Shown here one piece after another: positions 10,022 through 19,942 of a stretch of 64,000 bases of DNA. Both the position numbers and the translations under genes were made by a program. Source of the stretch: Hydractinia symbiolongicarpus (lineage: Eukaryota; Cnidaria; Hydrozoa; Anthoathecata; Hydractiniidae); contig NC_079878.1 of the NCBI RefSeq assembly GCF_029227915.1, positions 24,329,501-24,393,500 on the forward strand. Direction: 5' to 3'. Every line of letters starts with the position of its first letter. The first letter of the stretch is position 1. The notes beneath the pieces were generated by a model. It saw only the letters and a program-made list of their open reading frames with translations. It had not been told where the DNA came from and ran no database searches.

Positions 10022-11007
10022 ATGTCTAGCATTAAGAAAAAAAACCCATCTAGAAAGAGAAAAAGAAAATGGAATGGTGTTGTGCCATCCAAACATCGTA
10101 AACAACAACCACTGAGTTATCCTGTCAACGACTTTGAAAATGTTTCTTGTGCAAGTTCTCGTAAACTTAATCTGGATTCATGCTCTCAAGGTGGCAGCTC
10201 AAACAATTACTTTATCGCTTTGAACTTTGAGATTTTAAAGGAGTTAGTAGCTGCAACATCATGTCCTGATTGCCTTGAAGGGGAAATGACTATTGTTGAC
10301 ATCGCTAAACAACGCATGGGTTTTTGTCATCTGTTAGAATTAAAATGTACGCTCTGCGATTATTCTAAAAGGTTCCGCTCATCTCAAGTAGTTGAAAACA
10401 AAATGGATGTGAAAAAACCAAAAATTACTGATGGGACAAAAAAGAAGAAAGCTTCAAAAATATCAATTAATCCTTTTGATATCATGTCCGCTTTGTTATT
10501 GGTTTGCGGGAAATCGGTACTGGTCATGAAGCAATGAAAACTTTGTCATCATGTTTGAATATGAATTGCTTGACACCAAATGGTTATAACAAAATCAAAC
10601 AGTCTGTGTTAATAGCATATAAAAATGTAGCAGAAAAAAGCATGTCAAGAGCTGCTTCAGAGGCAAATTCTCTTGGCGATACGACTGGTATTAAACAATT
10701 ACGGGTTTCCATTGATGGCTCTTGGCAAAAAAGAGGACATGTGTCCAAAAATGGAGTTGTAACAGCTGTTTCAGGTGACAAATGTGTAGATGGTGCTAAA
10801 GGTGTTCTAGATGTTTTGAAATGTTTTGGTTTAAGTGGTGTTGTATCTGAAGCTTCTACGTCACACGGGAACAAAATCCGAATTAACCGCATGAAACAAA
10901 AGTCCTCGGAGAAGGGGAAAAAACGACGTAAAACATTAAGATCCATCAAAAAGGGATTCATTGACGATGAAAACTTGAAAGATAGTTATATTGCTGGAGG
11001 ATACTAA
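10022..11007 (+). pseudogene. Mutator-like transposase, frameshifted and lacking the catalytic core
   Basis: Starts MSSIKKKNPSRKRKRKW (nuclear-localisation-like), then the Cys-rich segment (CPDCLEGEM, LKCTLCDY). A one-base frameshift near 10510 moves the reading from ...SALLLV into REIGTGHEAMKTLSSCLN. The first catalytic Asp block survives (VSIDGSWQKRGHVSKNGVVTAVS), but after SGDKCVD the sequence jumps straight to the C-terminal tail (GAKGVLDVLKCFGLSGVV...KKGFIDDENL). Compared with the intact relative at 6.6-8.4 kb, about 285 residues are missing, including the second Asp and the Glu. It cannot encode active transposase. Confidence 0.85.
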
Positions 11008-11101
11008 AGTTTTTCTCATTTTTAGGATCATTTATCTGGAATTTTCATGTTACTATTTTTTAACGGCTTTTTTCTTTTTCTCACTTTTTTGTCATTCACG
11101 A

Positions 11102-11249
11102 GATTTCAAAACACAATTATTCAACAACTACTTCTCCAATAGACCTGAAATTTTGACAGGTTGTTCAATGTGGGAGACTTCAAAACACAATTATTCAACA
11201 ACTACTTCTCCAATAGACCTGAAATTTTGACAGGTTGTTCAATGATCTT
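11102..11249. repeat. 74-bp tandem duplication inside the deleted Mutator-like element
   Basis: The unit beginning ga(t/c)ttcaaaacacaattatt occurs at 11102 and again at 11175-11176 (period 74). Both copies end gacaggttgttcaatg. The copies are almost identical, which points to a recent duplication. Confidence 0.9.
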
Positions 11250-11849
11250 GTGGAATCAAACTAACAGATACAATTCAGGAATAAGGCATTAGAAATTTAT
11301 TTATGGCACTTTGAGGTCAATTTTTATGCAAAATTTTGGCTGTTTTTCTGAAATTTTCAAAAAACAAATAATATTTTTCATATAGGTTATCCTTGACAAA
11401 ACCTATCTGTTAATTTGTTACTTAGACCATCTTCAATCAGTGTGTGAAGTTTGAAGACTAACTGTTGAGGCTAGCTTGAGTTATCCTGTTTTTCAATGTG
11501 GGCCGAAAACAGGGCTTTCTCGGGTATTTTTCCGCCATTATGGATAGGCCACATGTAAAAAAAAAATTTTTTCAAGTTTTTTTGTCTTTCAATCTTGAGT
11601 ATGTTTGAATTTTTATAGAAGATTTGTCAAGATTATTATATTTAAAAAAAAATGCCATGTTGGTGTTGTACCACCTAAAGACAGAAATGTAATTGAAAAA
11701 AAGGAGGTTTCTCTCCAAAGAATATGAATTTCGGCTGTACTGAAACGAACACTTATGAAGGTGAAAACATGAGGATTGGTGAAATTCACTCAAGGTCGTG
11801 GTGCACTAGACTACCGAGTTGATAGCAATTCTGGTATCGTAGTTGCTTA

Positions 11850-12080
11850 TTGGTAGATATGCTCATAGCATTATAGAGTGAAAATCAAGACCAAACGTTG
11901 GTATGTCAAAATCTTTTGGCACCTGGTAGATATTTGTTAAGTGAATGTATGGAATTTGTATCGTCGTCATTGCATTAAAAACGGCAAACCAAAAAGGAAA
12001 ATGCAATCTTTGTTATCGTTTTCTTCTGATCTATGCAAATAAACCGGTAACTGTTGCCAAGCCTGGTCGTCCCACAAAGT
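11850..12080 (+). pseudogene. piggyBac-type transposase, C-terminal relic
   Basis: Allowing single-base frameshifts, the reading gives VDMLIAL, then KIKTKRWYVKIFWHLVDIC, then VNVWNLYRRHCIKNGKPKRK, then NKPVTVAKPGRPTK. This order (GGVDmlD..i..YR...k.kkWY..if.h..D...vNaW.LYrrh) is the C-terminal core of piggyBac/PGBD transposases. There are at least two frame changes and an in-frame stop in 230 bp. No terminal repeats or TTAA pair were identified for it. Confidence 0.6.
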
Positions 12081-13071
12081 AAGCGTGCAGCAGTTGACAA
12101 GTGCATTAATTAAAAGGTTTTTTGTGTGAGGTGTTAAACAGGATGCAATGGTTCTAATTTTAGAATATTTAATTAGTATTTTTCTATTTATGCCATTAAT
12201 AGACTGGATGGAGGGAGTTTCTTAGAATTTGATAATTTGAGCCTCAACCATTTGGACTATGGTTTTGTTATATACGAACAACATTTGCTAGCTCTGTTTG
12301 TATGTTAGCTATATGTATAAAAGTTTCTTAATATTGGAGATTTCTAAAAATTTGGTCTTTCTGAGCCTAAGGTTTCTTATCAACTGATTTCTTGTAAATC
12401 AAGCATGTAAATTTTTTTTTTAAAAAATGAAGGTGACCGATCAATTAGACGATACAAATTGAATATAGTTACGATTAATTTAATTAAATGGCATTAACCT
12501 TTTTTTAAGTTTTTTCATATATATTTGCGTAATTACCTTAATGTTATTGCAGTAATTTTTTTTTTCGAAACAAAATTGCATTTTGCGATATATATAAAAA
12601 TTGTCAAAAATTTTATCAAATGTTATTAACATTCACATAATCACAATTTAATCCTGATATTTGTGTCAATAAAATTAATTCATGAAATTTTCACGCAAGT
12701 TCATGCTTATGTTTGTCAATAAACTACGCTGTAAGTTTCTGAGTATAATATGGAACTGTTAAGTTCTGTATGCATGTATGTATGTATGTAATCATGCCCT
12801 GTTGGTCTAGTATGGCTATGACACTCATGCAAATGAGAGATCCAGGTTCAAATCCTGGACAGGGGTAGGAGAAACAAAATTATTTTATATGAGTATATGA
12901 TATTAGCTATACTGAGTACAGTAGGTAATCTTTGAGTTGTAATAGATCTATCATTTTATGGTATCTATCTTTATCTATCACTCAATATTTTGTATACTCT
13001 TGGAGTAATATGATACACATCTAGGATATATTGAGTATACGTAATCTTTGAGTTGTACGGGGAGATTTTCT
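12081..13071. other. Non-coding stretch with a (GTAT)n microsatellite
   Basis: Apart from the tRNA-like sequence at 12796 there is no gene. A short tgtatgcatgtatgtatgta microsatellite lies at about 12769-12790. The sentence-like repeat 'gagtat(a)cgtaatctttgagttgta' occurs near 12914 and 13032. Confidence 0.5.
12796..12865 (+). tRNA. tRNA-like sequence, probably a tRNA pseudogene or SINE head
   Basis: A six-pair acceptor stem (ccctgt at 12797-12802 with acaggg at 12859-12864), an A-box-like TGGTCTAGTATGG, a five-pair T stem (ccagg/cctgg at 12842-12846 and 12854-12858) and a perfect B box GGTTCAAATCC are all present. The anticodon arm fails: the only stem there (ctcat/atgag) leaves a four-base loop, so no anticodon can be assigned. 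I therefore read it as a decayed tRNA or RNA polymerase III promoter head. Confidence 0.45.
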
Positions 13072-13238
13072 ATTACAGTGGCTGTGAAAAAGGTTTACAA
13101 TACAGCAAGCTGCACTGAAGTATCTTGTCTACAGGGACGGTGGATGTAAATAAAATTAGGATTAGGTTCCCAGAAGAAGGTGCTGGATACACTTTCTTGC
13201 TTATTACAAGCTTGAGTACTGTTCAACTTGGACCTATA
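13072..13238 (+). repeat. Dispersed repeat X, left half of a copy interrupted by the gypsy element
   Basis: About 160 bp closely similar to 27161-27315. The other half of this copy is at 21801-21859, on the far side of the gypsy element. No coding content recognised; class unknown. Confidence 0.8.
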
Positions 13239-13343
13239 TGTAGTGAATAGCCAGCTTAATATTGGCTCAAAGAAGCTAAAATTGAACTAATCTACAAATA
13301 TAATAGGTAACACAACATTAAACACAAGACAAATATCATAACA
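13239..13343 (-). repeat. 3' LTR of the gypsy element
   Basis: 105 bp, begins TGTTATGATATTTG and ends CACTACA on the element strand. Nearly identical to 21695-21800. Confidence 0.9.
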
Positions 13344-13518
13344 TTCACCCTCCTCTAGAAGGAGGGTAAATACTTCAAAACAAATATACCAGCAAATATA
13401 TTAGCATAGAAAATACTCAAATGCTTTCAGAACCGATGGGTAATTAAATATAGCGACGCTGTATAATTACCGAACTTTCACTTCCAAAACACAACAATGT
13501 CCAGCGACTTTACCATAA

Positions 13519-14640
13519 TTACAAGTCGAGTCTTTCCGGAGGTCTTCGAATTCGCGTAGACCGTCTTGGCACATTATCTGGTACTACAACTTTTGGGTGT
13601 TGTACATCGTGGTTAGCCAACAATACTACAGGGATTTCATTCGTTTCAACACCACTTTCTACAGGCAAGGTTTTAGAATTATTATGGGTTTCTACTCTAC
13701 CATCTTCATCACGAACATCAAGACGGCATTGTTCTACTGGTGCCAGTTGTTTCGTTGATACAGTTGTTTTCCTTCCATCTGGAAGCCGAACATGGGCATA
13801 ATGTGAATTTGCTTCAATCAAATCTACTTCGTCAACTAAGGGTTCATATTTACTATGTCTGACATTGCGTTTCATGAGTACGACTCCAGGGTGCATCAGC
13901 CATGATGGCATAGAGGTACCTGTCGCTGATCTTCTTTTGTAACTGAACATCCGTTCATGAGGTGTACAATTGATTGCAGTACATAACAACGATCTTGTTG
14001 GGTGAAGGGCATCTTGCAAAACCTTTTCCCATTCAGTAATATGAAGACTCCTTGATTTAAGGGCAAGCAAAACAGATTTCCAGATGATGCCATTGTACCT
14101 TTCTACTTGACTATTTCCAGTAGGGTTGTATGGAGTGGTCCTACCGGAAGGAATGCCTTTTGTATGCAACCAGTTTTTGAGTTCCTCTGATATGAAGGAT
14201 GCCCCACGATCTGAATGAACATATCCAGGAGTGCCAAAAACTGAAAATAAATTTGTCAGACATTTGATTACTGGTAATGTAGATATGTCTTTAACAGGAT
14301 ATGCAAAAGGAAATCTTGAGTATTCATCTACTATCGTTAGCAAGAATGGATGTATTCTGGAGGGTAGCGGCCCGTTGAAGTCAATCGAAATTCGTTGAAA
14401 AGGTTGAGTGGCTTTGATAAGGTGTGTTTCAGTCGGTTGATAATACCTGGGTTTGATTTCTTGACAAGCACGACATTCTCGACATGTTTTCTTAACATCT
14501 TCGATTGAAAAATGGAAGATTTCGAGCTTTCACAAAGTGATTAAGGCGAGTTTCACCAGGATGACATAAAGCTGCATGGATCTCTGCCAATGATTCCGAA
14601 TAAACAATGGCACATTTTACTCTAGTCAAAGTATCCGGAG
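13519..14640 (-). pseudogene. Gypsy integrase
   Basis: Integrase inserts the element cDNA. On the minus strand the zinc-binding region reads HAALCHPGETRLNHF then CRECRACQ (HHCC), followed by the catalytic core: D in ISIDFNGPL, D in YVHSDRGASF, and E in NSQVERYNG. A C-terminal basic tail ends RRSTRIRRPPERLDL. A stop codon (TAA at 14642) separates it from RNase H, and a frameshift lies near 14515 between ARNLPF and SIEDVKK. From 14343 to 13519 the frame is open (274 codons). Confidence 0.88.
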
Positions 14641-14641
14641 C

Positions 14642-15314
14642 TTAATTACATTTCCCGGGGCGATAATGTATATCATAAGAATATGGAGAGAGTGCTATTC
14701 TCCAACGCATAATCTTGTCGTTCTTGATTTTAGAAGAAGCCTTGTAGTCGTACATGTATGAAATTGATCCCTGGTCAGTTATTAATGTGAAATGTCTACC
14801 ACGTAAAAAGTGTTTCCAGTGATGAACAGACTCAACAATTGCTTGTGCCTCCTTTTCAACAGAAGAATGATGCTGTTCAGATCCTTGTAATGTTCGAGAA
14901 TGGAATGCTACTGGTCTACCATCTTGATTTAAAGTTGCTGAAATGGCAAAATCTGAAGCATCTGTCTCTACTGTAAATGGAATGTTTTCATCGATTGATT
15001 GCATTGCAACTGTAGCTAGTTCTTGTTTCAGAGTTTTGAAAGCATCTTCTGATGCTTGTTAATCGGAAACTTATCAACCATATTTAAAGGACGGATTTTG
15101 TCAGAGAATTTGTGAATCCAATGATTCGTTTAAGCGATTTTGGATTTGATGGTATTGGTAAATTGAGTAATGGTGCTAATCGTTGTGGGTCTGGTTGAAT
15201 AGAATTATAAGAGATGCGATAACCTAACAGATCAACAGTTTCGGTAGAGTAAACACACTTCATTCATTGTGAGATTTTCTTTCTCTGCAGCTTCACAGAA
15301 GTTTTGTAAATTTT
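14642..15314 (-). pseudogene. Gypsy RNase H and RT connection region
   Basis: The open part (15004-14642) reads FTVETDASDFAISATLNQDGRPVAFHSRTL, SSVEKEAQAIVESVHHWKHFL, TLITDQGSISYMYDYK, IMRWRIALSPYSYDIHYRPGK: a Ty3/gypsy RNase H with its D, E and D residues. To the right (15005-15314) the thumb/connection region is readable in changing frames (NLQNFCEAAEKENLTMNEV; TETVDLLGYRISYN; IPSNPKSLKRIIG). It starts exactly where the reverse transcriptase at 19945 stopped, proving the DIRS insertion split the gene. Confidence 0.85.
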
Positions 15315-15403
15315 ATTTCATAAAATTTCCGTCGATATAATGCTGAGTCATCCAACCCTATAGCGCTAGAATAAGCGCGGCCCTGCGGGCCCCACATATC
15401 CTC
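15315..15403 (+). repeat. DIRS left terminal region / inverted repeat
   Basis: 89 bp that reappear as a perfect or near-perfect reverse complement at 19423-19511. The 43-bp core (15333-15375) is shared with the right end at 19829-19871. Confidence 0.92.
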
Positions 15404-15627
15404 TTTTTCCAACCTTCGCTAGCGAAGAAAGACGTATCTTATTTTGTTTACTAAAGGAAAAGGTATTTTATCTTTTATTATCCTAGCTAAACTAGAATTC
15501 TTGAAAGAGTTAGCTTATAAAAGCAACTCTCCTAATACTCATTGACATATGTGATGAGTCATTTTGTGGTTAAAACATTTCTCGGGATGTGAAAACAAAG
15601 TTTTCTCTTATCTTCAGATTTTCAAAA

Positions 15628-16507
15628 ATGGCTACCAATGTTACTGAGAACGAACCTGTTTGTACTGGGACAGAAATTAACGCCAGTCAATCAGAGAAAG
15701 CATCCAGGAACAGGGAAAACTCCCTTCCTGGGACTGACAGCACCGTCAGTGATCAATCAGAAGGGGATTATTGCCCACCTTTAAAGAAATTTGAGGTGGT
15801 TCCCTCAGAAAGAGAGTATAGTTATAATTTTACAGAAGATCAAAGAGACTATGTTGTTAAACATTTTGCAACGTATATTAGTGATCATGATTTAAAATCT
15901 TGTATTTTAAATAAAAGTCCTGTCCCAGAGAATGTACCTGGCCCATCAAACTTGGACAGCTATCTGAGAGCATTGCTGGAGGAAAAGACCAAGTCCCCAG
16001 TAGTTGCAGAGGACAAGTTGAGTCAAAAAGTCAAACAAAAAATAACTGATGTTTTAGGGCCCTTGTCTAAAATATGGTCATTAATGCAAAGGGCATTATC
16101 AGCTCAACCAGGTGAAATACAAGTAGCTCTGGAGGAAGTGAATGAACTGGTAGAACAGTCGATTTTGCTGTTGGGACAAGCGAACAATGCGGTGACATAT
16201 TTGCGTCGTGTTCTTGTTTTATCTGCTCTCATGAAAGATACGAAAAGTAAACAATTGCTAAAAGAAAAATCTTCATTGCTTTCCAACATGGGAGAGGATC
16301 TATTTGGAGAAAAATTTCGGGATGACTGGTGCTCAAGCATGAAAACTAAGCAGAAGTGCCAGGAGCTTTTGAAAAAGGAATTCAAAGGAAGTTATACTCC
16401 CTTTCGTGGAGGCTCTCTCAACCGTGGAAGAGGTTCGAGAGGGCGTGGATATTTTGTCAGAAAAGACTACGGTTCTTCCAGTACAACAACCAGTTCCAAC
16501 TCAGGAG
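15628..16507 (+). CDS. DIRS Gag, main exon (predicted splice to 19666-19739)
   Basis: Structural protein that would package the element RNA. The ATG at 15628 (AAAATGGCT, good context) starts MATNVTENEPVCTG; the upstream in-frame ATG at 15589 is weaker. The region contains an acidic N-terminus, a helical core (ITDVLGPLSKIWSLMQRAL, LLGQANNAVTYLRRVLVLSAL, GEDLFGEKFRDDW) and an RG-rich tail (FRGGSLNRGRGSRGRGYF). At 16507/16508 a strong donor (GGAG|GTAAGA) occurs. Joined to the acceptor at 19665, the frame continues as GAPRGNRGYGGGYRGGYRG to a stop, giving a 317-aa Gag with an RGG end. Without splicing the same frame runs on to 18051, passing through the RT region out of frame and into RNase H. 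Confidence 0.75.
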
Positions 16508-16529
16508 GTAAGAATACTTTCAGTTTACA

Positions 16530-17480
16530 ATTCACACCTGCCAGAAATAATGCAAGTGAGTATAAACCATGTACATCCTCTAATAAGGTCCATGTTTTCA
16601 AACATAATTCCAAGGGTACCACTAGCAGGAAGGTTACAACATTTTGCAAAGAATTGGGAGAAATTGACACAAGATCAAAATATTCTGTCTGTAGTAAAAA
16701 GGTATGTGATCCCATTCCTTTCTGTACCTCAGCAAAATCAAAAACCTCTGACTCCTCATATAAGTCAAGAGGCAAGGTTACTGCTGAACAACGAAGTGTT
16801 AAGCATGGTACAAAAAGGAGCTATTCACAAAGTGAGTCATGGACCAAACCAATTTCTGAGCAACATGTTTGTGATACCAAAAAAGGACGGTGGAAATCGT
16901 CCGATAATAAACCTGAAACATTTGAACAGCTTCATACCATATTCCCATTTCAAGATGGAAAGTTTAGGGCTTTTCAGGGATCTGCTACAACAAAACGACT
17001 TTATGTGCAAAATAGACCTGAAGGACGCATACTTCTGCATACCAATAAGCAGTCAATCGAGAAGGTTTCTCCGGTTTCTTTGGGAGGGAAGCCTTTACGA
17101 GTTCCTCTGCCTGTGTTTTGGTCTGGGCCCAGCACCTTTGATCTTCACAAAACTAATGAAGATTCCAATATCTCTTCTTCGAAGAATAATGGTGCGGATG
17201 GTAGTGTTTTTGGACGACATGTTACTGATGGCAAAAACTTTGGAGTCCATGCGGGTAGCAAAGGAAACATTGATTTTTCTGTTACAAAATTTAGGTTACA
17301 TAATAAATCAGAAAAAATCTCAGTTGACACCAGTGCAGAAAATAGAATTTCTGGGACTTTTCATAGATTCGCAAAAGATGACCTTGTCTTTGCCACAGGA
17401 CAAAATAATACAAATTGTAAAAAAGTGTACTCATTTGATTGCAAATCCGGTAACAAATATCTTGGATATCTTGGAGCAGT
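16530..17480 (+). pseudogene. DIRS reverse transcriptase
   Basis: In the frame open from 16406 to 17527. RNA-directed DNA polymerase motifs in order: GAIHKVSHGPNQFLSNMFVIPKKDGGNRPIINLKHLN, FMCKIDLKDAYFCIPI, LCFGLGPAPLIFTKLMK, and the catalytic VVFLDDMLLM (Asp codons at 17213-17218), then NQKKSQLTPVQKIEFLGLFID. The palm domain is complete. The frame is lost near 17465-17500, where the sequence passes into the RNase H frame, so a frameshift separates the two. RT lies wholly inside the intron proposed for Gag, so it would come from unspliced RNA. Confidence 0.88.
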
Positions 17481-17499
17481 TCTTCCAGGAAAGCTGCAG

Positions 17500-18051
17500 C
17501 ATCGGTATCTGCAGTTTCAGCAAATAGAGGCTCTTCAAAAGACTCAGTCATATCAGTCTCAGATTGTTCTAAATTCACAGTCTCTGGAAGAACTGAAGTG
17601 GTGGAAGGAAAACCTATACCTCCAAAATGGCAGGCCTCTAAAAATCATTCAAGCGGATTACACAATCCAAACAGACGCTTCCATGAAAGGCTGGGGAGCA
17701 GCTTGTCAAGGAATTTCCACAGGGGGGAAATGGTCAGTACAAGAAAGGGAATACCATATCAATGTGCTAGAACTTTTGGCGGTAAAATTAGCCCTGAAAA
17801 CTTTTCTGAAAAATCAATGGAGAAAAACAATCCACTTGCAGATAGACAACATGACTGCGTTGAGCTATCTCCTAAAAATAGGGGGCACAAAAAACATGCA
17901 CCTGATGCAAATATCCAAGAAAATTTGGGATTTTCTTTTGTCCAAGCAGATCATGATTACTGCGGAATATCTTCCCAGCAGTCTGAATGTAGTAGCGGAC
18001 TGGGAGTCACGCAACAATATGGATCCGAGCGATTGGCAATTGGATTTATAA
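17500..18051 (+). pseudogene. DIRS RNase H
   Basis: In the Gag frame: IIQADYTIQTDASMKGWGAACQG, INVLELLAVKLALKTFL, IHLQIDNMTALSYLLKIGG, SSLNVVADWESRN, DPSDWQL. This is the DIRS-type RNase H with its D-E-D residues (TDAS, LELLA, IDNMTA). It ends at a stop after a near-duplicated 15-bp stretch (18046-18076) that breaks continuity with the downstream pol segment. Confidence 0.85.
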
Positions 18052-18480
18052 CAATAAGACTTATAACAATCAGACAAAAGCCAGAGATAGATCTTTTTGC
18101 GTCCCGTCTAAATCATCAGTTGGAGACTTACATGTCCTGGCGTCCGGATCCAAACAGTGTGGGGCGGATGCCATGCAACAGGAGTGGGGGGAACTGTACG
18201 GGTATGCCTTCCCTCCATTTTGCTTGATTCCAAAAATTCTAAAGAAAGTTGCCCAAGAAGGAACAGTCCTTCTTTTATTAGCACCAGCTTGGCAAAGTCA
18301 ACCGTGGTACTCTATACTACTGGAAATGTCAATTCAAAGTCCAGTACTTCTTACCAAGCACCCTCAGTTATTGACGAATTCTCAGGGTCAGATACACCCT
18401 CTAGTCAAACACAATCAATTAAGACTAGCGGCCTGGACTGTTTCAGGGAATGCTTGGCTTCAGAAGGATTATCGTCGGAA
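18052..18480 (+). pseudogene. DIRS pol C-terminal region between RNase H and recombinase
   Basis: Readable in two frames: KPEIDLFASRLNHQLETYMSWRPDPNSVG (frame from 17598), then DAMQQEWGELYGYAFPPFCLIPKILKKVAQEGTVLLLLAPAWQSQPWYSILL and HPLVKHNQLRLAAWTVSG (frame from 18173). This block is characteristic of DIRS pol and lies where the element's methyltransferase-like segment sits in some relatives, but I see no methyltransferase motif here. The frame changes near 18163. Confidence 0.75.
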
Positions 18481-19365
18481 GCTACAGAGCTTATCACAAA
18501 TTCCAGACGCAAAGGGTCAATTTCTAATTACCAATCGGCCTGGCGTAAGTGGTCTGGCTGGTGTATGCAACAACAAGCTGATCCTGTTCGATGTGATGTA
18601 AATGTAATTGCAAACTATTTAGCTATGTTATTTCATCAAGGTTATGAATATAGCACAATTAATGGTCATAGGTCAGCTATTTCCGCTTACCATGAACCAA
18701 TAAATTCTGTCAATGTGGGGGAACATCCTAGAATTTATTCTTTGATGACAGGTGTATTCAATTTGAGACCCACTAAACCACGTTTCATATTTATTTGGGA
18801 TGTGCAAGTAGTGATTGATTATTTCAATACACTCCCAATTAATAACAGCTTATCTACAAAAGTTTTGTCTCACAAATTAGCGATGTTGTTAGCACTGACT
18901 TCTGCTTCAAGGGGATCAGAAATTTGTTACTTGAATATTAATCACATGGTTAAGTCCGAAGACAGTTATGTATTTACATTTGATAAGATAAACAAAACCA
19001 GGAAGAAAGGCTCTTCCGCTCCATCTCTCGAATTCAATAAGTTTGAGAGTAATTCAAAATTGTGTGTTGTAAATGCTATTGAGTGTTATATTACAAGAAC
19101 TCACAAGTGGCGAAAAAATGATGAACATTCACAGTTGTTTTTGAGCACATTGCATCCCCATCAGGCTGTGGTACCATCTACAGTCGCAGGATGGATGAAG
19201 TCAATCTTGAAGGAAGCGGGAATTGATACTGATTCATTTTCCGCCATTCTACAAGATCTGCCTCCACTTCAAAAGCAAAGGCAATGGGACTTTCAACTGC
19301 GGATATTTTGAAACGGGGAAAGTGGTCTGGTAAAACAACTTGGCAGAAACATTATCATAAGACTG
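18480..19365 (+). pseudogene. DIRS tyrosine recombinase, frameshifted in the His-x-x-Arg motif
   Basis: Catalyses integration of the circular DNA intermediate. An N-terminal SAM-like domain (SISNYQSAWRKWSGWCMQQ, VIANYLAMLFHQGYEYSTINGHRSAISAYH) precedes the catalytic domain with the first Arg in LTSASRGSEICYLNI. At about 19243-19246 one base is missing relative to the expected reading. The open frame then runs into LQDLPPLQKQR and a stop at 19311, whereas the other frame carries the His-x-x-Arg box, GLSTADILKRGKWSG and the catalytic Tyr in QKHYHK. The enzyme is therefore inactive as written. Confidence 0.88.
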
Positions 19366-19422
19366 TCAGACCTGTTTCACAAGTATTTCAAGAGACAATA
19401 GGACTGGGTAGCGCTTTGAACT

Positions 19423-19597
19423 GAGGATATGTGGGGCCCGCAGGGCCGCGCTTATTCTAGCGCTATAGGGTTGGATGACTCAGCATTATATCGACGGAAA
19501 TTTTATGAAATCAAATTACTAAATTACGTAAGGCCGCGTAGCGGCCGCAATGTAATTTGGATTTTTATAAATAAAATTGAAGTACGATATAATGCTG
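19423..19597 (+). repeat. DIRS internal complementary region
   Basis: Two adjoining parts: 19423-19511 is complementary to the left terminus (15315-15403) and 19513-19597 to the right terminus (19859-19942). The junction near 19512 equals the predicted joint of the element's two ends, as in the DIRS-1 model where this region templates circle closure. Confidence 0.9.
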
Positions 19598-19665
19598 TCC
19601 CGGCTATACCCTACCCAGTGTTTATTGGATGTATTTACTTAGTATTTTCTTTTTCATTGTTATAG

Positions 19666-19739
19666 CACCAAGAGGAAATCGTGGTTATGGCGGTGGCTAT
19701 CGAGGTGGATACCGTGGATCGTACCGTGGATCAAATTAA
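19666..19739 (+). CDS. Predicted 3' exon of DIRS Gag: RGG-repeat tail
   Basis: A pyrimidine-rich acceptor (ttttctttttcattgttatag) ends at 19665. The following bases read PRGNRGYGGGYRGGY then RGSYRGSN and a stop at 19737-19739. Two bases at the start (CA) complete a codon with the single base left by the donor at 16507, so phase matches exactly. RGG/RGY repeats bind RNA. The exon lies between the internal complementary region and the right inverted repeat, inside the element. Splicing itself is inferred from sites and phase only. Confidence 0.65.
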
Positions 19740-19828
19740 TGTTTAAATTATTCTTTTTCAGTGAAATATCACGTGTGCATTTTACATTACTTAGTATTTT
19801 ATTTTCGATTTTACCCTCCGGTTTCTTA

Positions 19829-19942
19829 CTTATTCTAGCGCTATAGGGTTGGATGACTCAGCATTATATCGTACTTCAATTTTATTTATAAAATCCAAAT
19901 TACATTGCGGCCGCTACGCGGCCTTACGTAATTTAGTAATTT
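19829..19942 (+). repeat. DIRS right inverted repeat with its extension
   Basis: Core of 43 bp (19829-19871) inverted relative to 15333-15375, followed by a right-specific extension of about 70 bp containing a GC-rich hairpin (gcggccgctacgcggcc). Confidence 0.9.

Larger units (their letters stand above)
9562..11676 (+). mobile_element. Internally deleted Mutator-like transposon (non-autonomous)
   Basis: Perfect 16-bp terminal inverted repeats, AGGTGGTACAACACCA at 9562-9577 and its complement at 11661-11676. TTAA covers the left junction (TTAAGGTGG) and TAAA follows the right end, an imperfect match to a TTAA target duplication. The enclosed ORF is a frameshifted, deleted copy of the same transposase type as in the neighbouring element. 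Confidence 0.85.
15315..19942 (+). mobile_element. DIRS-like retrotransposon with inverted repeats and internal complementary region
   Basis: Typical DIRS layout. A left inverted repeat (core 15333-15375) and a right inverted repeat (core 19829-19871) share 43 bp. Gag, reverse transcriptase, RNase H and tyrosine recombinase lie between. The internal complementary region at 19423-19597 is the reverse complement of the two element ends joined together: 19423-19511 pairs with 15315-15403 and 19513-19597 pairs with 19859-19942. This fixes the boundaries to within a few bases. No target-site duplication is seen, as expected for recombinase-mediated insertion. It lies in the gypsy pol gene between codons for EEHD and NLQNF. 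Confidence 0.93.

Noticed and set aside
12796-12865. A functional tRNA gene
   Set aside because: Acceptor and T arms are good, but the anticodon arm cannot form the normal 5-bp stem with a 7-base loop.
13072-13370. CRISPR-like or satellite array
   Set aside because: The recurring segments are LTRs and two copies of repeat X, not regularly spaced short repeats. The DNA is eukaryotic.
15589-18051. A single 820-codon plus-strand protein
   Set aside because: Its middle (about 16530-17480) is out of frame with the real reverse transcriptase. Only the Gag start and the RNase H end are family sequence.
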